7,216 bases of DNA from Bacteroidales bacterium (GCA_017554135.1 JAFZIX010000050.1:1-7216); one strand, 5' to 3'. Shown: positions 1 to 6,790, counted from the first letter of the stretch. Translations and numbers: made by a program. Notes: generated from the letters alone by a model not told the origin.

Positions 1-42
1 ACCCTGCCTGACCGCCCCGGCCTGGGGCTTAAGACCTTATAA
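1..42 (+). CDS. Possible C-terminal tail of an upstream gene (partial)
   Basis: Reading frame 1 is open from the window edge to a TAA at 40-42 and would encode a 13-residue tail ending in GLGLKTL. It ends 2 bases before the ATG of the next plus-strand gene, the tight spacing expected inside an operon. Forty bases are too few to prove coding. The other two plus frames are less attractive: one has stops at 9-11 and 30-32, and the third runs on into the next gene. A short hairpin (GCCCC 14-18, GGGGC 24-28) lies in the same stretch. No function can be proposed. Confidence 0.3.
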   Translation, partial: TLPDRPGLGLKTL

Positions 43-44
43 AG

Positions 45-2291
45 ATGATACACGGTTTCCTATACTTTTTCCTGTGTTTCGGCATTATCGCCGGCCGGAA
101 TGCCACCACGGACGGATATGTATATCTTGGCCACAACGAAGACCAGTTCGGCGAGCGGATGCTGAACATCTACAATGTGCCGGCGGGCAAGGACCGCTGC
201 GCCTATCTCTGGTTCGAGTTCCCCGGGCAGGCGTCCGGCGACAGTTTTGCCAACGAGTACGGAGTGAGTATCGCCTCGGACCAGTGCCTTTCCCGCGAAG
301 ACAAGGCTGACGGAAAGTATATTTATGAAATACGCACCACAGCAATCCGGAAGGCCCGCAGCGCACGAGAGGCCGTGCAGATAATCGGAAGACTGGTTGA
401 GAAATACGGCTATGGGGATTCCGGGCGCAGTTATCTCGTTGCCGACCAGAAAGAAGGCTGGATAGTCGCGGTAGTGAAGGGTCGCCACTGGGTGGCCCAG
501 CGCGTGCCGGACGATGAAATCGCCACCATCCCAAACTATTACACCATAGGAGAAATCAACCTTAAAGACAAGGCAAACTTCCTGGGCAGCAAAGACATAG
601 TGAAATATGCCCGCAAGCGCGGATGGTATAATCCCGAAAAGGACGGAGCCTTCAATTTCCGCCTGGCATACGCCGATCCCGGGACCCTCACGGACAGCCA
701 CAACCTCAAGCGGCATGCTCTGGCACAGGAGACTTTCTTCGGGGATTTCCAGCCGGGGACCTTCTCCCGCAAGCCGGAGCACAAATTCCACCGCAGGCAT
801 CTGTCGCAACTGCTCACCGAGCCGCCCATCCGCAACGATGCAACCTCCCTTACAACCGTTTTCACCATGAATCCGGCCTTCCCTCCCGAGAAAGGTACGG
901 TAGTCTGGGTAGGATTCCCCGGCCAGGATGCGGCAAGCCAGAGCCAGTGGACAGTATTCATGCGGGTGCCTGAATCCTGCCATCGCTATTCTACCGCAGA
1001 CGAGGCCATCGAGAAGCATTTCACCGACACCGGCAACTTCCGTGAACGCTGGCCGGAGCATTTCTACTGGCACTATCTCTATCCGGAGACGGATATCAAC
1101 GTCATCCCGCACGATTATACGGTTTACGTGCCCAGGCAGCCGCGCACCGAATCGGAACGCGACATCACCAAGCCCGGCGACACCTTCAACGACCATTTTC
1201 ACGTGATTGCGGACCCCACCCGGGACATGCTCTTCGCGTTCTGGACCCAGGGCTCCTACGAAACAGCGAACGACGAGCACGTGGTTTTCTCCAGCAGTTC
1301 GGACGGAGGCTGGACCTGGACGGAACCGGTCATCCTCGCAGGCTCCGCGACCCTCGCCAATCCCACGCCGGTGGCGGCCTGGCAGCAGCCTATGCTGAGC
1401 AAGAGCGGCCGCCTGTATCTGCTTTGGAATCAGGAGACTACGCTCAAAAAGCACCTCTGCGGGACGATGATGGGGCGCTATTCCGATGATGCCGGCGCCA
1501 CCTGGTCCGAACCCGAAACCGTCCCCTTCCCCATACGCTTCGATGTCGATCCCGAGGACCCCTCCATCCCCCCGGTATGGTGCATGTGGCAGAGGCCGCT
1601 TCGCTTCGGGCAGGGCCAGCGCTATCTGGCAGGATGCTCGCGCTACGACCGCAAGGGCATCGCGCGGGTGGAGTTCTGGCAGTATGAGAATATCGACGAC
1701 GACCCCGAGATCCGGGATATACGCATATCCTTCTTCAACACCGGAGAGGAGGCCTTCGACGCGGGCAAGGTCGACGCTGACGAGGATTATATCTCCCGCG
1801 AGGGCAAACTTGCGGAAGAGGCCTGCATAGTGATGTTGCCGGACAAGCGGCTCTTTGCGGTGATGCGCACCACCATCGGCCATCCTATATGGTCTGTGAG
1901 CGAGGATAACGGCCGCCATTGGAGCAGACCGGAAGTGCTGCGGGAGAAGGATGGCGGTCTGGCGATTCTACATCCCTGCTCGCCTTGCCCTATCTACGAC
2001 ACCAAAGGGCCTGAGGCCCGCAGCGGCAGTTATGCCCTGTTTGTGCACGATTGTTTTGATTTCAATTCCCCAACGGCCTACCAGAACCGCGGGCCGCTTT
2101 ACCGCCGGGAAGGCAAGTTCGTGCGCGGAGCTCACCAGCCGGTATGGTTTGGCGAACCGGTGATGTTCTCTCCACGGGATACGGGTAATTCATTTTACAC
2201 CAGTTGCACCAGTTTGAACGGCCAGACCGTGCTTTGGTTCGGCGACCAGAAATTCTATCTTTTCGGAAAAAGGCTGGAAGGAAAGCGCTAG
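45..2291 (+). CDS. C69-family Ntn-hydrolase (dipeptidase) fused to a sialidase-like BNR propeller
   Basis: Two enzyme-type domains share one continuous frame. Residues 11-~345 resemble peptidase family C69: C11 (candidate N-terminal nucleophile) begins a CFGIIAGRNATTDG motif, followed by NED at 31-33. Later come NYYTIGEINL (164-173), a GWYNP/FNFRLAYADP block (193-212) and a GTVVWVGFPG block (284-293). Residues ~360-745 resemble BNR/sialidase proteins, with Asp boxes at 418-425, 480-487 and 619-626 (S-x-D-x-G-x-[TH]-W). There is a second-arginine-like MRT (R608) after EE 591-592, and a possible third arginine at R682. The ATG is the only possible start, since an in-frame TAA sits at 30-32 with no alternative start codon between. 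Only ten residues precede C11, a short uncharged hydrophobic stretch, so export is uncertain. No lipobox or C-terminal sorting domain is visible. Substrates are unknown; a role in processing sialylated glycopeptides is inference. Confidence 0.85.
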   Translation: MIHGFLYFFLCFGIIAGRNATTDGYVYLGHNEDQFGERMLNIYNVPAGKDRCAYLWFEFPGQASGDSFANEYGVSIASDQCLSREDKADGKYIYEIRTTAIRKARSAREAVQIIGRLVEKYGYGDSGRSYLVADQKEGWIVAVVKGRHWVAQRVPDDEIATIPNYYTIGEINLKDKANFLGSKDIVKYARKRGWYNPEKDGAFNFRLAYADPGTLTDSHNLKRHALAQETFFGDFQPGTFSRKPEHKFHRRHLSQLLTEPPIRNDATSLTTVFTMNPAFPPEKGTVVWVGFPGQDAASQSQWTVFMRVPESCHRYSTADEAIEKHFTDTGNFRERWPEHFYWHYLYPETDINVIPHDYTVYVPRQPRTESERDITKPGDTFNDHFHVIADPTRDMLFAFWTQGSYETANDEHVVFSSSSDGGWTWTEPVILAGSATLANPTPVAAWQQPMLSKSGRLYLLWNQETTLKKHLCGTMMGRYSDDAGATWSEPETVPFPIRFDVDPEDPSIPPVWCMWQRPLRFGQGQRYLAGCSRYDRKGIARVEFWQYENIDDDPEIRDIRISFFNTGEEAFDAGKVDADEDYISREGKLAEEACIVMLPDKRLFAVMRTTIGHPIWSVSEDNGRHWSRPEVLREKDGGLAILHPCSPCPIYDTKGPEARSGSYALFVHDCFDFNSPTAYQNRGPLYRREGKFVRGAHQPVWFGEPVMFSPRDTGNSFYTSCTSLNGQTVLWFGDQKFYLFGKRLEGKR
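75..1079 (+). other. C69 (PF03577-type) Ntn-hydrolase domain of the fusion protein
   Basis: Covers residues 11-345. In C69 enzymes a propeptide is removed so that a cysteine becomes the free N-terminus and attacks the peptide bond; here C11 is that candidate. The order of motifs follows the family through the aromatic-rich GWYNP region and the W-containing strand near 288. The usual C-terminal part of a stand-alone C69 protein (about 450-550 residues in all) appears missing or replaced. A helical linker (about 316-345) leads directly into the propeller. Confidence 0.75.
1164..2279 (+). other. Sialidase-like BNR beta-propeller domain of the fusion protein
   Basis: Covers about residues 374-745. 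Three Asp-box turns are spaced as in sialidase propellers: S418/D420/G422/T424/W425, S480/D482/G484/T486/W487, and S619/D621/G623/W626 with H in place of T. Candidate catalytic residues are R608 (MRT), R682 (NRGPL) and Y718 (SFYTS), by analogy with the arginine triad and tyrosine nucleophile of GH33. The first arginine is not certain, because no clean RIP motif is present; R364 in YVPRQP is the nearest candidate. Eight cysteines, including a CSPC at 645-648, are many for this fold. It could be an active sialidase, another propeller glycosidase or a binding module. Confidence 0.7.
2288..2291. other. CTAG shared by two convergent stop codons
   Basis: The plus-strand fusion gene ends with TAG at 2289-2291, and the minus-strand metallopeptidase gene ends with TAG read from 2290 to 2288. 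Both use the same palindromic CTAG. The two transcription units therefore converge with no intergenic DNA, and any terminator must lie inside the opposing coding sequence. Confidence 0.95.
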
Positions 2292-3151
2292 AGTTGACTG
2301 TCCCTTAAGGAGAATGTGTCACCTTGCGACAGGTCTCCCGTATCCATGCCCTTCTTAAGCCAGCGCATACGCTGGGCTGCCGTGCCATGGGTAAAAGATT
2401 CCTCAACCGCATAGCCCTGCGACTTTTTCTGCAGATAATCATCCCCTATCACCGAAGCGCATCGGATGGCCTCTTCCAGGTCGCCCTGCTCGATTGATTT
2501 GAACATCTGCTTCTCATAGTGAGCCCACACCCCGGCATAGAAATCCGCCTGCAATTCAATCCTCACGCTCATCCTGTTGGAATCCGTCTTACTCAGCCTG
2601 GCCATCTGCTGATGAGCCTGGCCAAGGGTGCCGAGAAGGTTCTGCACGTGATGCCCGACCTCGTGCGCAATCACATAGGCATAGGCGAAGTCGCCGTCCG
2701 CTCCCAGTTGCTTCTTCATAGAGGAGAAGAAACTCAGATCTATATACAGTTTCTGGTCGGAAGAGCAGTAGAACGGGCCCATGGCCGCCTGGCCGGTGCC
2801 GCAGCCGGTGGCGGTGGCGTCGGTATAGAGCACCAGGGTAGGATTGCGGTAGGCTCCTATCTTTGCAGCCTTGAAATAGGCACTCCATACATCCTCCGTG
2901 CTGGCCAGAATCTGCCGCGAGAACTTGGCGAGAGCCTCTTCTTCCGCAGTGAATTCGCGTGTCTGGGTAGTCTGGGTGCCCAAACCGCCACTGCTTTCCA
3001 CGTTCTTCAGGACATCTCCGATGTTTCCTCCCATCAGGAGCGTAATAATACCAACGATCAGAACTCCGCCGAGACCCAGTCCGACAGTGCCGCCACTCAT
3101 CCCGCGGCGGTCTTCTACGTTGCTGCTTTCGCGTCTTCCGTCAAGTTTCAT
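2288..3151 (-). CDS. ypfJ: YpfJ-family neutral zinc metallopeptidase, membrane-anchored
   Basis: This 287-residue protein, the usual size of the family, matches putative neutral zinc metallopeptidases (PF04228 type). A short charged N-terminus is followed by a glycine-rich hydrophobic anchor at about 19-42, so the catalytic part probably faces the periplasm. The zinc motif HEVGH is at 163-167 within HEVGHHVQNLLG. The third ligand is expected in ELQADFYAG (E199 or D203). C117 and C129 are placed as in the family and could form a disulfide. The family-typical SFTHGTAAQRMRW block is at 252-264. The physiological substrate of the family is not well established. The ATG overlaps the stop of the upstream protease gene as ATGA, and an A-rich leader (CAAAAAGCAAT) precedes it. 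It is the last gene of the minus-strand run. Confidence 0.93.
   Translation of the reverse strand: MKLDGRRESSNVEDRRGMSGGTVGLGLGGVLIVGIITLLMGGNIGDVLKNVESSGGLGTQTTQTREFTAEEEALAKFSRQILASTEDVWSAYFKAAKIGAYRNPTLVLYTDATATGCGTGQAAMGPFYCSSDQKLYIDLSFFSSMKKQLGADGDFAYAYVIAHEVGHHVQNLLGTLGQAHQQMARLSKTDSNRMSVRIELQADFYAGVWAHYEKQMFKSIEQGDLEEAIRCASVIGDDYLQKKSQGYAVEESFTHGTAAQRMRWLKKGMDTGDLSQGDTFSLRDSQL
3148..3151 (-). promoter_or_regulatory. ATGA stop/start overlap, S41 protease to metallopeptidase
   Basis: The TGA of the S41 protease gene overlaps the ATG of the YpfJ-like gene by a 4-base ATGA. This suggests termination-reinitiation coupling and roughly linked expression of two envelope peptidases. Confidence 0.85.
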
Positions 3152-4722
3152 ATTGCTTTTTGAAATACGTTATCTATCGAAAGATAAATGTGGTAGAACG
3201 CCTCGTCCCCAAGTTTTGAATAACGGCCCACAAGAGCACGCACGGACGTCATCATATACTCTTTTTCCGAGGCCCATTCCGCAACTGATTTGGGCCTGAG
3301 CCCGTCCTTTGCGGCCGCAAAGGAAAGGAAGCGCTGCTCCAGGCCGGCGGAGTCGAGGTAGCGCTCCAGCGCCGGGAAATTATCTATCTTCTGCAACTCC
3401 GCCTTATGGGAATCGAAGTAGGCGGATGCAAAGCGCATGGCCGTTGCTTTCTTGTTGCAGGCCAGATAGAACTCGGATGCGCGGGTGGTGTCGATGGGAA
3501 CGAAAACATCCGGCACGATTCCGCCGCCGCCATACACGGTGCGGCCGCCGACAGTCTTGTAGACCACGCTGGTATCCACCTTTACGCTATCCGCATTCAG
3601 CATCTCGCCATCGCGGTAGCGATAGTAGAGGTCGTAGGCATACTCCTCGCTGCTGGAATATGGTTTCTGGATGCACCGCCCCGAGGGGGTGTGGTAGCGC
3701 GCCACCGTAATGCGAAGGCCGCTGCCGTCGCTGAAGTAAAGCGGCTCCTGCACCAGGCCCTTGCCGAACGAACGTCGGCCGATTATGGTTCCGCGATCGT
3801 TATCCTGGATAGCACCGGCGAAGATCTCGCTGGAAGATGCAGAATTCTCGTTGATCAACACCGTCAGCCCTATATCCTGACAGGGGCCTTTTCCGCTGGC
3901 GGGGAAATCCTGCCTGGGATGCGCACGACCCTCAAGATACACTACCTGCGCCCCCTTCGGGAGGAAGAGATCCGCAAGCAGGTAAGACTGATCGAAGAAC
4001 CCGCCGCCGTTGTCCCGAAGGTCGAAGATCAAATGCTTCATCCCCTGCTTTTTAAGTTTTTCACAGGCCTGGAGCACCTCCTGGTAGGTGGTGCGGGCGA
4101 ACTTGCCGAGGCGGATGTAGCCGGTGGTGTCGCTGACCATAAAAGCGGCATCCATGCTGTTCATCGGTATTTTTCCGCGAGTGATCTCGAACGGCACCGT
4201 CTCACCGTCACGCAGGACGGTGATGGTCACCTTGGTGCCGGACGGACCGCGCATCTTGCGGACCATGCTGTCCTGGGGATACTTCACACCTGCGATATTG
4301 CGCTCGTCCACCTTGAGGATGCGGTCCCCGGGCTGAAGCCCGATCTTCTCCGACGGCCCTCCGGGGATGACTTCCAGAACTATGGCTGTGTCGTTGGGAA
4401 CGTTGAACTGTATGCCTATGCCGTCGAAGTTGCCGGCAAGTTCTGTTTCGGATTCCTCAAGAATAGCCGGGGGCATATAAACTGAATGAGGATCCAGGGC
4501 GCCCAGGGCTGCGGTAATCGCAGCATCGGTGACCGCCTTGCGGTTGATGGTGTCTACATAATGCTCATCCAGAGACTGGAGCACCAGGTTGAGTTTCCGC
4601 CAGTCTCGTAATTCAGTGCGGATCATCCGGCGGTTTTCCTGAGCCTTCTGGATTGTCAGCACGGTCAGGGCGCCGACCAGCACCCCGAGCAAAGCGACCC
4701 ATACCGAAGAATACTTTCTCAT
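3148..4722 (-). CDS. S41-family carboxyl-terminal processing protease with PDZ domain
   Basis: A 524-residue serine protease of the CtpA/CtpB/Prc type. An N-terminal membrane segment at about 6-24 anchors it or serves as an export signal. Residues about 30-95 carry the family's entry region (LDEHYVDTI; ALGALDPHSVYMPP). A PDZ domain spans about 97-182 (GNFDGIGIQF; GGPSEKIGLQPGDRI). The S41 core follows (GYIRLGKFA; FDLRDNGGGFFD at 233-244). The catalytic dyad is S296 in NSASSSEI and K321 in SFGKG, 25 residues apart as in Ctp enzymes, with Q325 four residues later. A C-terminal extension of about 110 residues follows GGGGIVPDVFVPI. Such proteases trim exported or lipoprotein substrates near their C-termini; the substrate here cannot be read from sequence. 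Both ends overlap neighbouring genes by ATGA. A perfect 20-base palindrome lies near the 3' end of the gene. Confidence 0.95.
   Translation of the reverse strand: MRKYSSVWVALLGVLVGALTVLTIQKAQENRRMIRTELRDWRKLNLVLQSLDEHYVDTINRKAVTDAAITAALGALDPHSVYMPPAILEESETELAGNFDGIGIQFNVPNDTAIVLEVIPGGPSEKIGLQPGDRILKVDERNIAGVKYPQDSMVRKMRGPSGTKVTITVLRDGETVPFEITRGKIPMNSMDAAFMVSDTTGYIRLGKFARTTYQEVLQACEKLKKQGMKHLIFDLRDNGGGFFDQSYLLADLFLPKGAQVVYLEGRAHPRQDFPASGKGPCQDIGLTVLINENSASSSEIFAGAIQDNDRGTIIGRRSFGKGLVQEPLYFSDGSGLRITVARYHTPSGRCIQKPYSSSEEYAYDLYYRYRDGEMLNADSVKVDTSVVYKTVGGRTVYGGGGIVPDVFVPIDTTRASEFYLACNKKATAMRFASAYFDSHKAELQKIDNFPALERYLDSAGLEQRFLSFAAAKDGLRPKSVAEWASEKEYMMTSVRALVGRYSKLGDEAFYHIYLSIDNVFQKAI
3305..3324. 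repeat. Perfect 20-base palindrome inside the S41 protease gene
   Basis: TCCTTTGCGG is followed directly by its exact reverse complement, with a NotI-type GCGGCCGC at the centre (3311-3318). It encodes residues 467-474 (SFAAAKDG) plus flanking bases, about 155 bases before the protease stop codon. As RNA it could form a hairpin of about 8 base pairs with a tetraloop. No U-tract follows on the minus strand, so it does not look like a standard intrinsic terminator. Confidence 0.9.
4719..4722 (-). promoter_or_regulatory. ATGA stop/start overlap, dCMP deaminase to S41 protease
   Basis: The deaminase TGA and the protease ATG share ATGA. The leader before the ATG holds an A-rich GAAAAAG but no strong Shine-Dalgarno, so the ribosome finishing the deaminase may be important for starting the protease. 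Confidence 0.85.
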
Positions 4723-5126
4723 TCGGCGTCCACTTTTTCAACCTCTACTCCGGCCCTGCGAAGCAACTGGATACCATCGTCCAGACGGTATTCCTCGCTG
4801 TAGACCACCCGCTTGATGCCTGCCTGTATGATGAGTTTCGAGCACTCGATGCAAGGAGAGGCAGTCACATAAAGAGTGGCACCCTCGGAAGAATTGCCGG
4901 ATTTGGCCACCTTGGAGATGGCATTCGCCTCTGCGTGGAGAACATAAGGTTTTGTAACATTCCCGTCTTCGCACTCGTTTTCGAAACCAGAAGGAGTGCC
5001 GTTATAACCATCGGAAATGATCATCTTGTCCTTCACCAGAAGCGCACCCACCTGGCGGCGCTTGCAGTAGGAATTGGTGGCCCAGATCTTGGCCATCCTT
5101 ATGTATTTTTCGTCAAACTTGTTCAT
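4719..5126 (-). CDS. Deoxycytidylate (dCMP) deaminase
   Basis: A complete 135-residue zinc deaminase of the cytidine/deoxycytidylate deaminase superfamily. The zinc and proton-shuttle motif is HAEAN at 64-68 (ligand H64, catalytic E66), and the second half is PCIEC at 91-95 (ligands C92 and C95). The GYNGTPSGFEN block at 40-50 is typical of dCMP deaminases and helps separate it from cytidine and tRNA-adenosine deaminases. C21 and C52 may contribute to the second zinc site seen in some family members. The expected reaction is dCMP to dUMP plus ammonia in the cytoplasm, feeding thymidylate synthesis. It overlaps the upstream acyl-CoA ligase gene and the downstream S41 protease gene by ATGA at both ends. 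The deaminase-protease adjacency resembles gene orders I recall from Bacteroidetes, but I cannot verify this here. Confidence 0.95.
   Translation of the reverse strand: MNKFDEKYIRMAKIWATNSYCKRRQVGALLVKDKMIISDGYNGTPSGFENECEDGNVTKPYVLHAEANAISKVAKSGNSSEGATLYVTASPCIECSKLIIQAGIKRVVYSEEYRLDDGIQLLRRAGVEVEKVDAE
5123..5126 (-). promoter_or_regulatory. ATGA stop/start overlap, acyl-CoA ligase to dCMP deaminase
   Basis: The ligase gene ends in TGA within the ATGA that starts the deaminase. The preceding GAAACAA is A-rich and no GGAGG-like site is seen, consistent with Bacteroidetes-style initiation and translational coupling. Confidence 0.85.
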
Positions 5127-6790
5127 TTGTTTCGCTGATATAGATATCTCTTGATACTCTTCTTGGGAGTGCGTTCAAAGTCCTCGGGCATCAACTCGAT
5201 CTTCTTGAGTTGTGCATACGCTGGAAGAAGTTTGTTGAATTCCGGCAGGCTGTTCACCAGACGCTCCTCAAGTTGCTCGCGGTCCATGCCGTCGTTCTGC
5301 CCCTGCTGGTAGTCTGGATAGATGAGGGCCGTGAGTCCGCCGCCATCTTCAATCACCAGGGACTCAACCACATAGGAAGCATTGTTGATAACCGCTTCCA
5401 GTTCTTCGGGATACACGTTCTGGCCGTTTGCGCCCAGGATCATGCATTTGGAACGCCCGCGCAGATAAAGGTATCCGTCCGTGTCTATAATGCCCATATC
5501 GCCGGTCTTGAACCAGCCGTCGTTGGTGAAGCACTTGCGCGTTTCCTCGCGGTTCTTGTAGTATCCCAGGAAGACATTGCCACCCTTGATCTGCACCTCG
5601 CCCGGAACCCTGTGGGGGTTGGTGGAATCAATGCGGATTTCGCAGCCGGGAATGGCCTTGCCGCATGAGTTGCGGCGGGCGCGGAACCATTTTTCGTATG
5701 TGATGATGGGGCCGCACTCCGTCATGCCGTAACCGACAGTGAAGGGGAAGTGAATCCTGCGCAGGAAGGCCTCGACCTCGGGATTGAAGGCCGCGCCGCC
5801 AAGGATAACCTCCTCGAAACGCCCGCCGAAGGCATTGATCAATCCGTCGCGTATCCTCTTCTGGATGGCCTGGGCCAGCAGCGGCACATACATCATAGTC
5901 TTGTTGCGGTCCACCACCGGTTTGAGTTGGGTCTTATAGACTTTCTCCATAATCAGCGGCACCGCGATTATTATGTCCGGATGAATCTCCTGGAAGGCCT
6001 TCATTATGATCTTGGGGCTGGGGAGACGGGTAAGGAAGTGCACGTGGGCGCCTATCACCATCTCATACATCAACTCGAACATCAGGCCATACATGTGCGC
6101 GGAAGGCAGCATCGCCACCACCTCGGAGGCGCAGGACATCTGCGGCTCGGCAAAGAATGCCAGATTGAGATTGGTGTACAACGACCTGTAGGGCAGCATG
6201 ACGCCCTTGGAGAACCCGGAAGTGCCGGAGGTGTAATTTATCAGCGCCAGTTCCTCGGGGCTGTCTTCATAGTAAATGATATCTTCGGGCTTGAAACCAT
6301 CGGGATACTTCTCGTTGAAGGTCCTGGTGATATTCTCGCGGACAGCAGTCAGTGATTCGCTCCTGGCATAGAGGAAATTGAAATTATTCATCAGCACTAT
6401 CACCGACAGCCCGGGCATTTCGGCCTCGGAGAGGCTTTCCCACTCGGTTTCCCCGACGAACAGCACCTTGCTTTCCGAATGGTTCACCAGATAGTGCACG
6501 TTGGCGGATTTGAATTCATGAAGGATGGGCACCGGCACTGCGCCATAGGTGAGTGCAGCCAGGAAGCACACGCCCCAGTTGGCCTGGTTGCGAGAGCAGA
6601 GGGCCACTTTGTCCCCTTTCTGCAAGCCGCACTGCTCGAAGCAGATATGCAGCATCGCTATTCGTTCCGCCACCTCGCGATAGGTTAGCGTACGACCCTG
6701 ATAATTAGACAGAGCCTCACGGTCCCAATGCTCCCGAAAACTCTTCTCAAAGAGTTTGTTTACGGATTTATATTCCAATTCAGTTGACAT
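5123..6790 (-). CDS. AMP-forming acyl-CoA ligase (long-chain fatty-acid-CoA ligase type)
   Basis: A 555-residue ANL-superfamily enzyme, full length. Expected chemistry is activation of a carboxylic acid with ATP to an acyl-adenylate, then transfer to CoA or a similar thiol. Visible motifs in order are the P-loop YTSGTSGFSKGV (186-197), A5 YGMTECGP (354-361), A7 GWFKTGD (425-431) and the hinge/A8 region LRGRSKCMILGANGQNVYPEELE (443-465, key residues R444, G445, R446, P461, E462). The C-terminal A10 region reads TPKKSIKR (541-548) instead of the usual T-x-x-G-K-I-x-R. A serine therefore falls where the adenylation lysine is expected, and K544 sits one position early. The chain length of the substrate cannot be judged. 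The start lies 11 bases inside the end of the upstream gene, with an A-rich CTAAAAACAT leader. Neighbouring genes give no lipid pathway context. Confidence 0.93.
   Translation of the reverse strand: MSTELEYKSVNKLFEKSFREHWDREALSNYQGRTLTYREVAERIAMLHICFEQCGLQKGDKVALCSRNQANWGVCFLAALTYGAVPVPILHEFKSANVHYLVNHSESKVLFVGETEWESLSEAEMPGLSVIVLMNNFNFLYARSESLTAVRENITRTFNEKYPDGFKPEDIIYYEDSPEELALINYTSGTSGFSKGVMLPYRSLYTNLNLAFFAEPQMSCASEVVAMLPSAHMYGLMFELMYEMVIGAHVHFLTRLPSPKIIMKAFQEIHPDIIIAVPLIMEKVYKTQLKPVVDRNKTMMYVPLLAQAIQKRIRDGLINAFGGRFEEVILGGAAFNPEVEAFLRRIHFPFTVGYGMTECGPIITYEKWFRARRNSCGKAIPGCEIRIDSTNPHRVPGEVQIKGGNVFLGYYKNREETRKCFTNDGWFKTGDMGIIDTDGYLYLRGRSKCMILGANGQNVYPEELEAVINNASYVVESLVIEDGGGLTALIYPDYQQGQNDGMDREQLEERLVNSLPEFNKLLPAYAQLKKIELMPEDFERTPKKSIKRYLYQRNK

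Noticed and set aside
14..28. Short hairpin GCCCC-loop-GGGGC as a terminator upstream of the fusion gene
   Set aside because: The stem is only 5 base pairs and is followed by just two T residues, so it is too weak to call.
60..1919. A 619-residue open frame on the minus strand opposite the fusion gene
   Set aside because: It is antisense to a gene with clear domain motifs on the plus strand, its translation shows no recognisable family or membrane/signal pattern, and long antisense frames are common in GC-rich coding DNA.
3406..4485. A 359-residue open frame on the plus strand opposite the S41 protease
   Set aside because: The minus strand carries the complete protease with its catalytic dyad; the plus-strand translation has no motif and looks like a codon-bias shadow.
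5750..6355. A 201-residue plus-strand frame opposite the acyl-CoA ligase, rich in His and Gln
   Set aside because: It is antisense to conserved ANL motifs, and its composition is what reverse-complemented ligase codons give.
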